From the NCBI RefSeq assembly GCF_901000735.1, contig NC_081547.1, positions 4,960,001 through 5,024,000 of the forward strand: DNA of 64,000 bases, given 5' to 3'. The notes under the pieces are model-generated. The model saw only the letters and a program-made list of their open reading frames with translations. It searched no databases and was not told the DNA's origin. The translations under genes and the position numbers were made by a program. This DNA is from Corylus avellana (taxonomy: Eukaryota; Streptophyta; Magnoliopsida; Fagales; Betulaceae). Shown piece after piece: positions 35,090 to 47,700 of this stretch (within the stretch, counting starts at the first letter, position 1; every line of letters starts with the position of its first letter).

Positions 35090-36660
35090 GGTACTTGGCG
35101 TTGAACCAGGCTTTTACCAATAAAGGTGAAGGAAATGAAAGGAAAATTTATGCTAATGATTTTATGGCCATGACCACCAGATCTCAGAGCACCTGCTTTA
35201 CCGGAGCCCGGAACTCCGTCGACTTCGTGGCCTAAACATTATAAGCCTTATCGTCTGTTTAACGGCTGTACAGTGAACATTACCTTCGATCGACCTCATT
35301 TGTTTGGAACCCTCCGGTGTGGTTTGATCGGGGAAGTGAATCCTTGTGGATTGCGAAGCTATGAACAAGTTGGTTTGGTTCCTTTTCTTCCCCCCCCCCC
35401 TATTTTCAGGCCTTTTGCTGGGAAAGAAATTGGAATTGGGAAACAGAAAAGATGGAACACGTTTTCCTATCCCAAACTTTGTGATTTAATAATATAATTT
35501 TAAGGGTTTATTTTGTTTGTAATTTCAAAATGCTTTTTTAAAATGCGTTTTTAAACGCATGGTTAAGGTTAAAAGATATGATTGAGATTGCGTTTAAGGG
35601 GCCTAAATGTATTTAATACTTAAAAAATTCGTTTGAATAAAAAAAATACTCATTTAGTAAAAAATTAAAATCGTTTTAAGGGTCCAAAAAACTTAAAAGT
35701 AGTCAAAAACACATTTTTGACAAAAATTTAAAAATAAAATTTTTGTCAAAAAATATTTTTTGACTTAAAAGTTATATTTGTCAAATGCAATTTCAAGTTC
35801 AAAATATTTGATAAAATTAAAACTTGACCATTAAAATAGTATATTTTCAAAAATACTTTTTTGCTTATAATTTGAAAATGTATAATTTATAATTCAAATT
35901 ACTTTTCTTTTTTTTTAAATGCACTCCAAAATTATATATTTAATGTGATTTGGTTTAAACTCTCACTTTTAGTATATGAAATTGTAGACTCACAATGCCA
36001 AACACGCTCTAAAACATGCAACTTGAAAGCGCAAATGTTTAAAACAGAATTATGGCACGGTAGATTTTAGTGTAAAATATTTTTTGATATTTAGTATGAT
36101 CGAAAATAATCGACAAACTTCAAATATTTTTAGATTGACCTAAAAAACTTATTTACTTTTGAAAAATGGTTTATATTCTAAAAATTTCGTAAACCATTTT
36201 TGAGTTTGCATTTTTTTAATTTTTCAAATTGTTGGAGTATCACACCTTCTCTGAACCACTACTGAAGGTTGTCAGTTGTCTTTTACAATAACCCATTTTT
36301 CGTTAAGCCAAACATCAAAAAATATTTTTAAAAAAATCATTTTTTTATATAATTTAGTTGAAAACATTTTTTCCGACCAAAAAAAATATATATTACATGG
36401 AAACAAATGGAATTTAAGGGTATATTAGCAAGTAGCAACCATCCCTCTCCCTCTCCTTATTTTAATTTCTCCAAAAAAATAAAAAAGGTAAAAAAATCTT
36501 TTAAAAATTACTTTTTAATATTTACCAAACATACTCTATAAGTATTTAGTAAAATTATAATTCGACATTTAAAATCGCTATTTAGCATTAAAAACGCATG
36601 TTCTTGCTTATTTTTTGAAAACACAAATTTTTTTACTGGTTTTTGAAAAGCACTCCTAAA
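35090..36660. other. AT-rich intergenic DNA, no gene recognised
   Basis: Mostly poly-A/T-rich sequence with repeated tttaaaatgcg, gtttgg and aaaaatattttt words and one C run near 35392. No domain or splice structure is visible. It separates the divergent TRAIP-like and SEC10 genes together with the LINE remnant. Confidence 0.5.
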
Positions 36661-36664
36661 CAAG

Positions 36665-37393
36665 CCTTATGCAAGCATTCCAACAAACCCTTGAAGCATG
36701 TGAATTAACGGATTTGGGTTTTACGAGACCTAAATATACTTGGAGTAATTGTCAAGAGGGCACGACACTCATTAAAGAACGGCTTGATCGCAGGGTTGCA
36801 AATCCCGCATGGAGGAGTCTTTTTCCTGAAGCAGAAATTCATGTGAACGTTGCTACATGGTCAGACCATGCACCACTTACTCTCCATCTAACTTGGCCTA
36901 AGGGGAGAACTTGAGGTCATTCTCACTTTTTCTTTGAAGCAGGTTGGGCATCGGAGGTGGGCTGTCAGGAGATCATTAAATCGGTCTGGGGGCAGAATCT
37001 GTCACACGGACCAAGTTGGGATCGTTTGGGGGCCAAACTCAAGGGCTGTGTACAAGCTCTGAAGGCTTGGCAGAGAAACACCAATAATAGCATGCACGGA
37101 ACTATTCTGAAATTGCAACAAAAGTTAAAAACGCTGCAGGTCAGGGAGGACACATCAACCAACCTGGAAATAAAAAACATTCAGACCGAATTAAAAATCC
37201 TGTTAGACAAGGAGGAGATGTGGTGGCGCCAACGGGCAAAAGAAGATTGGTTGAAAGGGGGTGACCGAATTGTGCATTGTATGGATAAGGTGTGGCTGTA
37301 TGACCCGCCAGAATGTATACAGGAGTATTTGCAAGCAGATCTTTCTGCTCTGCAGCTTTCAACATAAATACAAGACACCAACTATTGTCAAAA
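36665..37393 (+). pseudogene. Internally deleted LINE fragment
   Basis: Two frames resemble the endonuclease/reverse transcriptase linker of plant L1 elements: LTDLGFTRPKYTWSN with IKERLDR and WSDHAPLTL (36669-36914), the end of the apurinic endonuclease domain, then WWRQRAKEDWLKGGDR (about 37221-37268), which normally precedes the reverse transcriptase. The sequence then switches abruptly to an unrelated tail ending tattgtcaaaaaaaaa at 37393. The reverse transcriptase is gone. It reads as a 5'-truncated insertion with an internal deletion that joins ORF2 to the 3' end. Confidence 0.8.
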
Positions 37394-37740
37394 AAAAAAT
37401 AAAAATACAACTTTATCTAAAATTACATTTTCCATGAAGAAAATCGCAACATGGAACCCACTTGAAGAGTACCATGTACAATCAATATGTCGACCAACTC
37501 TACTGAATAGGCTTGCTTTATTAATCGGACAGAATCACATGCAATGAACTTGTTTTACTCCACTGCAATTGTGATAGCCTCGTTGGAATCTAAATCCTTA
37601 TTAGTCTTTCAACTCATAAATGAGTTGCACGGCACATGCGCAACACACTATGCAAGTTCATGCCCTTTTTCTTTAATAATTGTCAAACATATATATATAT
37701 CACATAATTTCATCCTCCATGTATATATAATTGCAGAAAA

Positions 37741-37985
37741 TAGGATAAAGTTTCCCCCAAACTGGATTGGAAAATTTTTTTTTCAATCTAATCTATAAAA
37801 GTGACATGTGTTTATTTTTTTAATAACATGTGAGATGTACGAGTTTTTAATAAAATGTATTTTAACTTTGTTCATACTATTAAAAAAATATGTGCATCTC
37901 ACATGTTCAAATGACACATGTCACTTTTATAGACTAAATTGAAAAAAAATTTATCTTACCTAATTTGAAAAAAAACTTTATCCTA
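37741..37985. mobile_element. Small foldback MITE
   Basis: Termini taggataaagttt and aaactttatccta are perfect inverses. Further in, ctataaaagtgacatgtgt pairs with acacatgtcacttttatag, and aacatgtgagatg with catctcacatgtt. No open frame. A target duplication is not clear. Confidence 0.8.
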
Positions 37986-38439
37986 TAAAATATATGTAAT
38001 TATTCGGGAAGTTGATTGCAACGCTTCTTTCCCTTGCTTCTTGCATAAGATCTGACACATTAAAAAAAAAAAAAAAAATCCCATGAATATGATGCAAATA
38101 TCATATCAACTATCAAGTTGTCAAAGTCGTGTTTGGTAGTAAAAATAGAAGGAAATAAGGTAATTAAACTATGTAATTTTTTTTTAATAATATCAATAAT
38201 GTAATGAAATATCTATAGTATTATCAATAATAAAAAAATAAAAGATGGAAAGAAAAAGAAAATGGTATATAGAAACCAAGCTAAATAACAAACAAATAGG
38301 AAATAGAGGAAAATAACAAAGAAGTCCAGCTCGGTTGTCTGGGCATTCCAAATGACCACTTTTATCCTCCCTATCACGAACCAATAGCTAAACCATTGGA
38401 AGGTTAAAGTCGTCATTCGGGCAATTCCATTTTCATCGT

Positions 38440-38796
38440 AGTCTTCGTTTGGCGAACAGCCTGGTCTTTCCAGTTTCTCCCTCTACGTCGATCTAAACCC
38501 ATCCAAGCAGTGAAGGGGCAATCAAACTCTCGGCGACCGTTTCTGCCAGTGTCTCTCTCGTTCATTCAGGCATCATAGAGGTGCTATTTCCGTTTTTGCC
38601 CTCTACGAGATCGGACTAATTAAAGAAAACGTTTATTTTATTATATAATTATCCCATTATATTTAATTTTGTCACGAATTTGTTATCTTTGTTGAAGGAA
38701 TTGCCAGTTTAGATTATTTTCAATTGCATTACCCACGAGCTTCAAATTGTGCGATCCCATTCTTATGCTTCTTATGAGTTATTTGACTTGTTACAG
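38440..38796 (+). other. Probable SEC10 5' UTR with a leader intron
   Basis: A CT-rich leader-like stretch (about 38440-38580) ends catagag|gtgcta, and a typical acceptor, ttgttacag, lies directly before the start codon at 38797. This suggests a 5' UTR intron of about 210 bp whose 3' end abuts the ATG. Not tested against transcripts. Confidence 0.5.
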
Positions 38797-41700
38797 ATGA
38801 AAGATAGCAGAGATGCTGTCAAGAACGATAAAGCCTCAAAATCCTCAGCTGTTAGCTCTCTCCCACTCATTCTTGATGTGGATGACTTTAAGGTAGGCTT
38901 CAAAACGCATCAATTTATGTTATGCAGATTTGCTTATTGTCTTTCAGGTTTTCAATTTCGGCTAGGTCTTGTTAGTCTTACACATTTCTGATTTGGTAAT
39001 TAATTCGATGATTTACTGTGAGAGATGTGCTTAGAGATTTAGGTTTGGAACTTGTAGGGTGATTTTTCATTTGACGCGTTGTTTGGGAACTTGGTGAATG
39101 AGCTTCTGCCGTCTTTCCAAGACGAAGAAACTTATTCATCAGAAGGGCATGGCAGCGGCGCTGGTGGGAATGATGCTTTGTCGAATGGACATTTACGAGG
39201 GGATGCCGCGAAATCGGCTGCCCCTTTGTTTCCAGAAGTGGATAAGCTCTTGGGCCTATTCAAGGATTCTTATAAGGAGTTGGTTGATCTTCGAAAACAG
39301 GTATGTTTTTGAAACAGTAGGTTATGGAACGCGGAGTATAAAAATAATCGTTGGTTTGATGAGGTTTTCATTTTTCTGTTTCTTTTCATATTGGTTGAAG
39401 GTTGATGGTAGACTCAACAATCTCAAGAAGGAGGTCTCTGTCCAAGATTCTAAGCACCGCAAGACACTCGCTGAGGTTAGTTAACTGAAGTGTTGCTTTG
39501 AATTGTAATTCATGTAATGAGTTTTCCCATGAATCTGAAAATTGAGTTACATATGATGGTTATATGTCCCTTGTGCTTTTAATGAATTTGCTTTGCTTAT
39601 AAAAAAAAAAATGATGGTTGTCTGTATCTTTTCTTTTTCAGCTGGAAAAAGGTGTAGATGGATTGTTTGATAGCTTTGCAAGGTTGGACTCACGTATTTC
39701 AAGTGTTGGACAGACTGCTGCAAAGATTGGAGATCATTTGCAGGTAGAGTTTTCCCATGCTTCATTGCCATATGCTTATGATCCTTGTAGTTAATACAAT
39801 TTTATCACCATCTCTATTGAAACTTTGTTATTTGATGTTTTCATTTATATGGCGTTTTCTTGTCAGAGTGCAGATGCTCAGCGAGAAACTGCTAGTCAAA
39901 CAATAGAGCTTATAAAGGTATTGTCAATTGATCATTTAGTTTATGATATCCTTTGTTAGAACGTGCTAACTGCATTATTAATTTAATCCCTGCAGTATTT
40001 GATGGAGTTCAATAGCAGCCCAGGAGACCTAATGGAACTTTCACCTCTATTTTCTGATGACAGCCGTGTTGCGGAGGCTGCTTCAATTGCACAGAAATTG
40101 CGTAAGATGGCCTTAGTTACCCATAAAGTTATTTTTCATAATTTTCATGAGAACCTTTTATTCATTTGCATAAGCATGATGATGTTCTCTCTAAACTTAA
40201 CAGCTTTTCATGACAGAATCAGGTATCATTCTGTTGTTACTAGAATTAGTTGCGAGCTCCATTTCAGTTAAAGCCAAAAGAATTTTGAGACTTACTTTGT
40301 TTGCATTCTTGTCAAAAACCTCATGATACTTCATGCTTTTTGAGGGTTTGCTTTTGGGTTGGGTTGGGTTGGGGGGGGAGAATCTTTTTCATAAGTTTTA
40401 CATAAAATTTGGGAAAAGCATTAAATAAAAAAAAATTCGGTCTCTTTGTAAGTTGTTGTAAGACTGAGGAGGGCTGAAAACTAACGGAAAATGAATGTTT
40501 AGTAGAAAAATGTGTAACATAAACAGAAACAAATGATCTATCATTTTACTTTGTTGGAAATGAGTATGGTCTTTCATTTCTGGTAGGGAGATAACTATTT
40601 ATCAAATGCTTATGGCAAGCTACAGTTCATATCAAGAATGTTAGAGAAGTTGCCGATATTATTTCTTCATAGACGAATTATCTGTGTGATACTTGTATGC
40701 TCTTCACTTCTTTGTAAACAACTTGCTATTTCTATTGATTTTAGGGTCATTTGCTGAGGAAGATATTGGAAGACAAGGAGTAGGTGCACAGCCAGTTATG
40801 GGGAATGCTGCTGCTAGCAGAGGATTGGAAGTTGCGGTTGCTAATCTGCAGGATTATTGTAATGGTAGGGTAACTTTTACAGAATAATGGACGTATTGAC
40901 TCCTCAAGAAAATCAAAATCATATATTGTACTCTGCATAAGAGATCTAAGAAGTCCAGTGTCTTTTAAAAATGTTTAGAAAACCAAATGTTTTATAATTG
41001 CTATTTGATACAAGGTCTTTTGAAATTTAAGTTGGAAGTTAAAATTATCTTTTTACTTATAAGTGTGTGTGCGTGCTTGGAGTCATAGGCTTTCTTATCC
41101 TTTTTAGTGGTGTTTGTCCTTGTGTAGAACTGGAGAACAGATTGCTTGCTCGTTTTGATGCAGCATCACAGCGGAGAGAATTGTCTTCAATGGCTGAATG
41201 TGCTAAAATTTTATCTCAGGTAAATACTTTTGTTAGGTCTGATATGTAATAATTTAATTATTATTGATTTTAAACTTAATAGCTTCGTTAAGTAGCTCTT
41301 CCTTCCCTCCTTCCCACTCTTACTTCATCTCTCTCTCTCTCTCTCTCTCTCTCTTCATGGTTTTCTTATATACAAAGACTGAGAGAAGTCGATTGTGGGC
41401 ATTTAGACTAGTTTGTAACGTGGTGAAGTAGTGTTAATGCATAGTAGTCTTCTCCAAGAGGTGTTAAACTTTTAAACTTTGCCTGTATTTATGGTTTTCA
41501 GCTTGTGTTTGCAATGATAGGTGTCGTTTTGTAGTTTTAAGCCACTATTCATGATATGTTCTGTACTTTCAGTTTGTTGAAGGTCCTATTTTCACTATAA
41601 GACCATTATCCGTAGTCTTCTTTTTTCCCCCTCCAAAGGGAAGCTTCTAATATCCCAATGCCCAAGTAGTCTTAGTTCATAGATGTCTAGACCATGCTGG

Positions 41701-44700
41701 GTGATTTTTATTGTTTACCAAATGGGTCAGCACATTAAAATGTGATTAAGTAGTTTTAATTTGGCTACTTGTACCTTCAAAACATTGATGATTGCCTTTC
41801 TAATTCTCTAAAACTTGTATAGATGTAATGTGCTCTACAGTTTTTGGATTCTGATGTTAACCATATTTTGTTGTTGCTGACTGCTTCATCAGCATCATAA
41901 GAATTTATGTAAAATGCCTGTAGATTTCCTATTTCTTCTTTACTAATGTTGTTGTCGTTGATTTTGGGTTTTGGGCCTCCTTCTGTATTTAGTTGGTTAT
42001 TTCATTTTTTAAGATTTTTATTTGATGCATTTTCATTTTGGGCAGATAATTTGAATTTAGGATGTTGTAACATCATCTTAACTGAATTGGAATAATTTAA
42101 TGAAGTCAGTTAAGGGATTATTTATTTATTTTTCCTTTCCTTTTTTCTTCATTATCTCACTGGTCTGCTTCTGCACTGCAGTTTAACAGGGGTACAAGTG
42201 CCATGCAACATTATGTAGCAACACGTCCTATGTTTATTGATGTGGAAGTCATGAATGCAGACACAAGATTAGTTGTTGGGGACCAGGGTGCACAAGCTAG
42301 TCCTAGCAATGTTTCTCGTGGGCTTTCTTCATTGTACAAAGAAATTACAGGTTTGAAGGATTGCCGCTGATCTTAATGCAAACGATTGAATTATTCAACA
42401 GAGTTGTTATGTCTTTATTGTTTGTCTTGCAGATACCGTGCGTAAAGAAGCAGCAACAATTATGGCCGTATTCCCTTCTCCTAATGAAGTTATGTCAATT
42501 TTAGTACAGGTATACAGGCAGTGGATTCATTTTTTTTTTCCTAGTTTCAATGAGTTCAGGTTGTGCATTCAAACTTTATTTTAGCATACAAAGATTGTAT
42601 TTGTTAGTAAGTTCATAAATATGACTAGTTCTTTTTCTGTCGTATGCAGCGAGTTTTGGAGCAGCGAGTAACAGCTCTCCTGGACAAATTATTGGTGAAG
42701 CCATCTCTTGTGAATCTACCTCCTATGGAAGAGGGTGGACTTCTATTAGTGAGTATAACTACTAGGGCTTTGCTTTTTCTTCTTATACCAATCCCAGGTT
42801 GAACTAACAATCTCATCTTTATTTAATTCACATTTAACTTGATTCCTCAGTATCTTAGAATGCTAGCAGTGGCATATGAGAAGACACAAGAACTTGCTAG
42901 AGACCTACGAGCCGTGGGATGTGGTGACTTAGATGTTGAGGGTAATGAATTATTTTTAAATTGCTTGTGCCATTGTGCATTTTACCTGTGTTTGGATATC
43001 AAACTTCGGTAATATTGAAGGAAATGTACTAGAATATTGTGCTAGAGGAACATGAAATCATACAGGTTTTTCGTGGTATCTTATATGAGGATATTCATAA
43101 CTCAGGATGCCTGCTATGGAATTAAGGAAATTCCATTGTTATGGTGAGTTATGTTGCAATGGCTGTGTGGGAAACTATTTAGGTGGTTCTGAATTGGGTA
43201 TGCAAAGCTTCTGTTTTTATACCTGTAACATGCATTACCTTGTAAAATATACCTGGCAGTGTGTGATTTAATTCTAGCTGGCTCAATTAATTGATTCTAG
43301 AAATTTTTAGGTTTCATTTCGTAGCATTTGTATTCTGGTGGTAAAGATATTAAGTTAAATTGATGCACTATTCTATCTGGGAAGGGCTTTCCCTTGTGGG
43401 GAAAGAGTTGAACACCTTATTTAAAAGTAAGTCCAGAAGGGTGAAAAATGGCGCTTTGTGTAGAGTTTTTTTTGGGGGGGGGTCATATTTTAACACATTA
43501 CTAGTGGATATTTCATTTGTATAACGTAACAAAGCTGCCAATCTTGAATTACTACTTATTTATTAGACAGCAGAGTAACTGCTTTCAAATGATACACTAC
43601 TTTTAGTTATTTGCCTTGATTCATGTACAAGTTTTACTTTGTTATCTTAATAACAACTCTCTCTGTTGGTTCAGGCCTCACAGAGTCTTTGTTTTCTGCT
43701 TACAAGGATGAATATCCTGAACAAGAGCAGGCCTCTCTTAGACAACTATATCACGCAAAGGTCTTCTTCAATTGCATCATTTCTTGATCTAAGTTTTTGA
43801 CTGTCATCTTGCTTTACTGGAAAAAAACCTGTAACGTGATAATACTACACAGATGGAAGAATTGCGTGCTGAAAGCCAGCAGATCTCTGAGGCAACTGGG
43901 ACAATTGGGCGCTCAAAAGGAGCTTCGTTAGCATCTTCACACCAGCAAATATCTGTCACTGTTGTCACAGAGTTTGTGCGCTGGAATGAGGAAGCAATTT
44001 CCAGATGTACTTTATTTTCATCTCAGGTAATATTTGATCCTGCAATTAACATCATATGTAATTAGTGGGAGTCCTCATTTTATAGCTCAACTTAACTGGG
44101 GATTCAATATATAATGCTTGGATAAGTACCTGTTAAAAAGTTTGAAGAAAAAATAATAAACTGTACAAATGTCTCCACTTGCATTTAAAAGTCCTCCATT
44201 ATAGTCGAGCCCTTTGGATCTCCTATGCCCTCACTGAGAAGGTTCTTTCACTTGTATCACAGTTCTCTTTTCTTTTTTGTGAAATCAGATAACGCATTCT
44301 CCAAGTTCCATTGCTTTAAGCGAAATTTTGGATAATTTAGTGGGTTTTGAATATCTGTTCAAGCTTTTAAAAAATAGGAATAGGAAACTCCTAAAATGAC
44401 CATTGTAAATCAAAACAAGGATGAGGGTTGTTTTAAATGGATGGGCGGGAAGATTAAATAATTGAAGTTTTGGTAGGTAATAGAAATGATGTTTTGAAAT
44501 TATATGTCTCTTTTGGATCGATGGTAGAAATTATACCAGTCAACAAAGCAGTGGTTCCCTTTGTAACATGTACCAGTAATTTATCTTTGCTGTATATTGT
44601 TGCTGGTGGTTAAGGTCTCAAGCTTCGTTTCTACTTTTTTTTTTTTTTTTTAATTCCTAATTTCCACACATACCCAATGAGTTTTGAGCCTATGAGCTCC

Positions 44701-47700
44701 CCCTCCATTCCATTCATATGGGAGGAGGTATCGTTTGAGCTCTGCTCATTGGTGAAGCTCTTTTCTACTTTTGATTGGTGTTAATTCATATTTTTGTGCC
44801 CTGTGGCTGGGTGAATTTTGTAGCTGATCTAGTAATAGATGTCTTTATGCTAAGATCAAATTAGGATGCCCAAAACATAATAGTAAAAATAAAGAATGGA
44901 ACAGACAAGAACTCATAATGGCTTATGAAACAGACCCTATCTTTGATAACACTTTTCAAAAAGTGTAACGATAATGTGGCTGGGTAGCTGGGATTCGGAT
45001 TGTGGGGTTGCGTCCCTGCCCTTGAAGTATCTTGGTCTAATATTGGGTCATCTAATAAGGCCAAGCAGATATGTGACAATGTTATTGAGAAGATAGAACG
45101 TCATTTGACTAGTTGGAAACGGTTGTATTTGTCTAAGGGTGGTAGGATTACCCATATCAAGAGTACCCTTTCTAACTTACCTACGGACTTCATGTCCCTC
45201 GTTCCTCTCCCTACGAGTGTTGCGAACCGTATTGAGAAGCTCCAATGCGATTTCTTATGGGGTGGGTTAGGTGAAGAGTTCAAATATCACCTAGTGAGTT
45301 GGCCTAGGTTTCTACATTGATCTCTGACGGAGGGTTGGGGATTAAGAACTTGCTGAGGTTCAATCATGCTTTCTTAGGTAAATGGCTTGGGCACTATGGC
45401 TTGATAGAGAGGCTTGGTAGAGAGTGATGGTGGACTCTAAATATGGAAGTTTATGGGGAGGGTGGTGTTCTATTGAGCTTATTGGGGCGTATGAGGTGGG
45501 TTTATAGAGGAATATTAGGGGGAGTTGGGGGAAGTTTTGCAACCACACCAGATTTTAGGTGAGAGATAGCTTCAAGGTTAGATTTTGGCATGATCTTTGG
45601 TGTGGGGATATGGCCCTTAAAGAATGCCTTTCCAACTTTATTTGGTATTGCTTGCACAATGGATGCTTCTATTGCGGCTTGCGTGGAATTTTCTGGAGGT
45701 GCCATTCAATAGAATGTGAGCTTTGCTAGAGCAGCTCATGATTGGGAGGTGGATGCCTTTGTCATGATGGTTTTTGTTTCCCTTGGAAGAGTGTTTGGTT
45801 GTCTAAGGTTCCATTGAGGGTGACCTTTTTTGTATCGTTGCCCTAGGAAATATCCTTTTCATGGACAATCTTCTGAAGCGGCACGTCATTGTGGTTGATA
45901 GGTATTATATGTGTAAAAGGAATGAGGAGTCCATGGATCATTCATTTCCCTTTGTTTTGTGGTGTATATAGAGGGAAATGAATGATAAACGTTTTGAGGA
46001 TTGTGAGAGGACTTTGAATGAGATTAAGTCTTTATTTTTCAACACATTATCTTTGGACAACTATTTATGTTTTTCCTTTGGCGATTAGTTATGATTTTCT
46101 TTTTTTTTTGCTCATACTAGCTAGGTGGCTTTTCTTGTATACTTCTTGTGTACATAGGGGTGCCTTACACTTTTAATGATATCTCGATTATTTATAAAAA
46201 AAGAATGATGAAAATACTTTTTAGACATAGTTATCCAAACAAGTTTTCGGATGTGGTCCCCACAGAAAACACTTTTTAGTTTTCCTTTCAAAGACACTTT
46301 TCATAACACAAAACACTTTTAGAGAACTTTCCTCACCTTCATATAAGAACTTTCCTCACCTTCATACAGAACATCTTTCAGTTTTCAAACATTGAAAAAA
46401 AATTTCAAAGTACAAAACAGAGAAGAATTTTCAAAACCTCACCCAAATGCACTCAGAATCTTTCGGGAATTTAATGAAGGTTCTCTAGGGTTTGAGACTC
46501 ATCAATATTGAGGTGAAAGCATTTAGAATAAGCTAAGAAATTTTCTGGATTTGATGTTTCATATATTTTAGCACTTTCCTGATTATTAATGTGTCCTTGT
46601 GCAGCCTGCTACCCTTGCAACCAATGTAAGAGCGGTTTTCACCTGCCTACTAGACCAAGTAAGTAGTTAAATAACTTAAAGGTATTCGTTGGATTTGTGT
46701 CATAGGTACTCATACTTTTCCTTTTTGCAGGTTAGTCAATACATAACGGAAGGGCTCGAACGGGCTAGAGAAGGCCTGACTGAAGCTGCTAATTTGAGGG
46801 AAAGGTTTATGCTGGGCGCAAGTCTTAGTAGAAGGGTGGCTGCTGCAGCTGCATCTGCTGTAATTACCAGATCACATAATTTGTGCATTCTAAACTGTGT
46901 TTGAAATTCTTCTGTCTAAAGTGGAATGTAGTGAACCCAACATAAGAGTGATTGATTGATGTGTAGGCAGAAGCTGCTGCTACTGCTGGTGAAAGCAGTT
47001 TCAGATCATTCATGGTTGCTGTACAACGTTGTGGTAGTAGCGTGGCTATAGTTCAACAAGTACGTTGGGTTGTATTTAATCACTATAAATATAGCTCACC
47101 AGATAGTGGCTTGATATAACTGAAACTTTCAATGATTTGTACATTTCCCTGCAGTATTTTGCAAATTCTATTTCTCGGGTTTTACTGCCCGTTGATGGAG
47201 CACATGCTGCTTCATGTGAAGAAATGGCAACTGCTATGTCCAGTGCAGAGACTGCTGCTTATAAAGGGCTTCAACAATGCATCGAAACTGTGATGGCTGA
47301 GGTCAGTTCTGAATATAATATCTTTTATGTAGTCCACGTACAAAGCAGCAAGTAGCTAGGCACAAATCCTTATCAGTTACCTGATGATGGAACCTCCTAC
47401 TTTGCAGGTAGAACGATTGCTTGCAGCTGAACAAAAGGCAACGGATTATCGGTCACCTGATGATGGAATCGCTCCTGATCATCGACCTACAAATGCCTGC
47501 ACGAGGTACATCCTGCTGACTTGGAACTTGTATTCTGAATTAAGAACTCTGACATTTTTGTGGGTTTTTCTAAAACGGCATGGATGCAAGTCAATATATG
47601 TATAATTTTTTTTTCTAGAATAATTTGAAATATAGTTTTGGTGGGTTTCTTCCTCCCCTTTAAAGTTGTGGGCTGGGTATGGGATTTCCTGTTAAACCCC

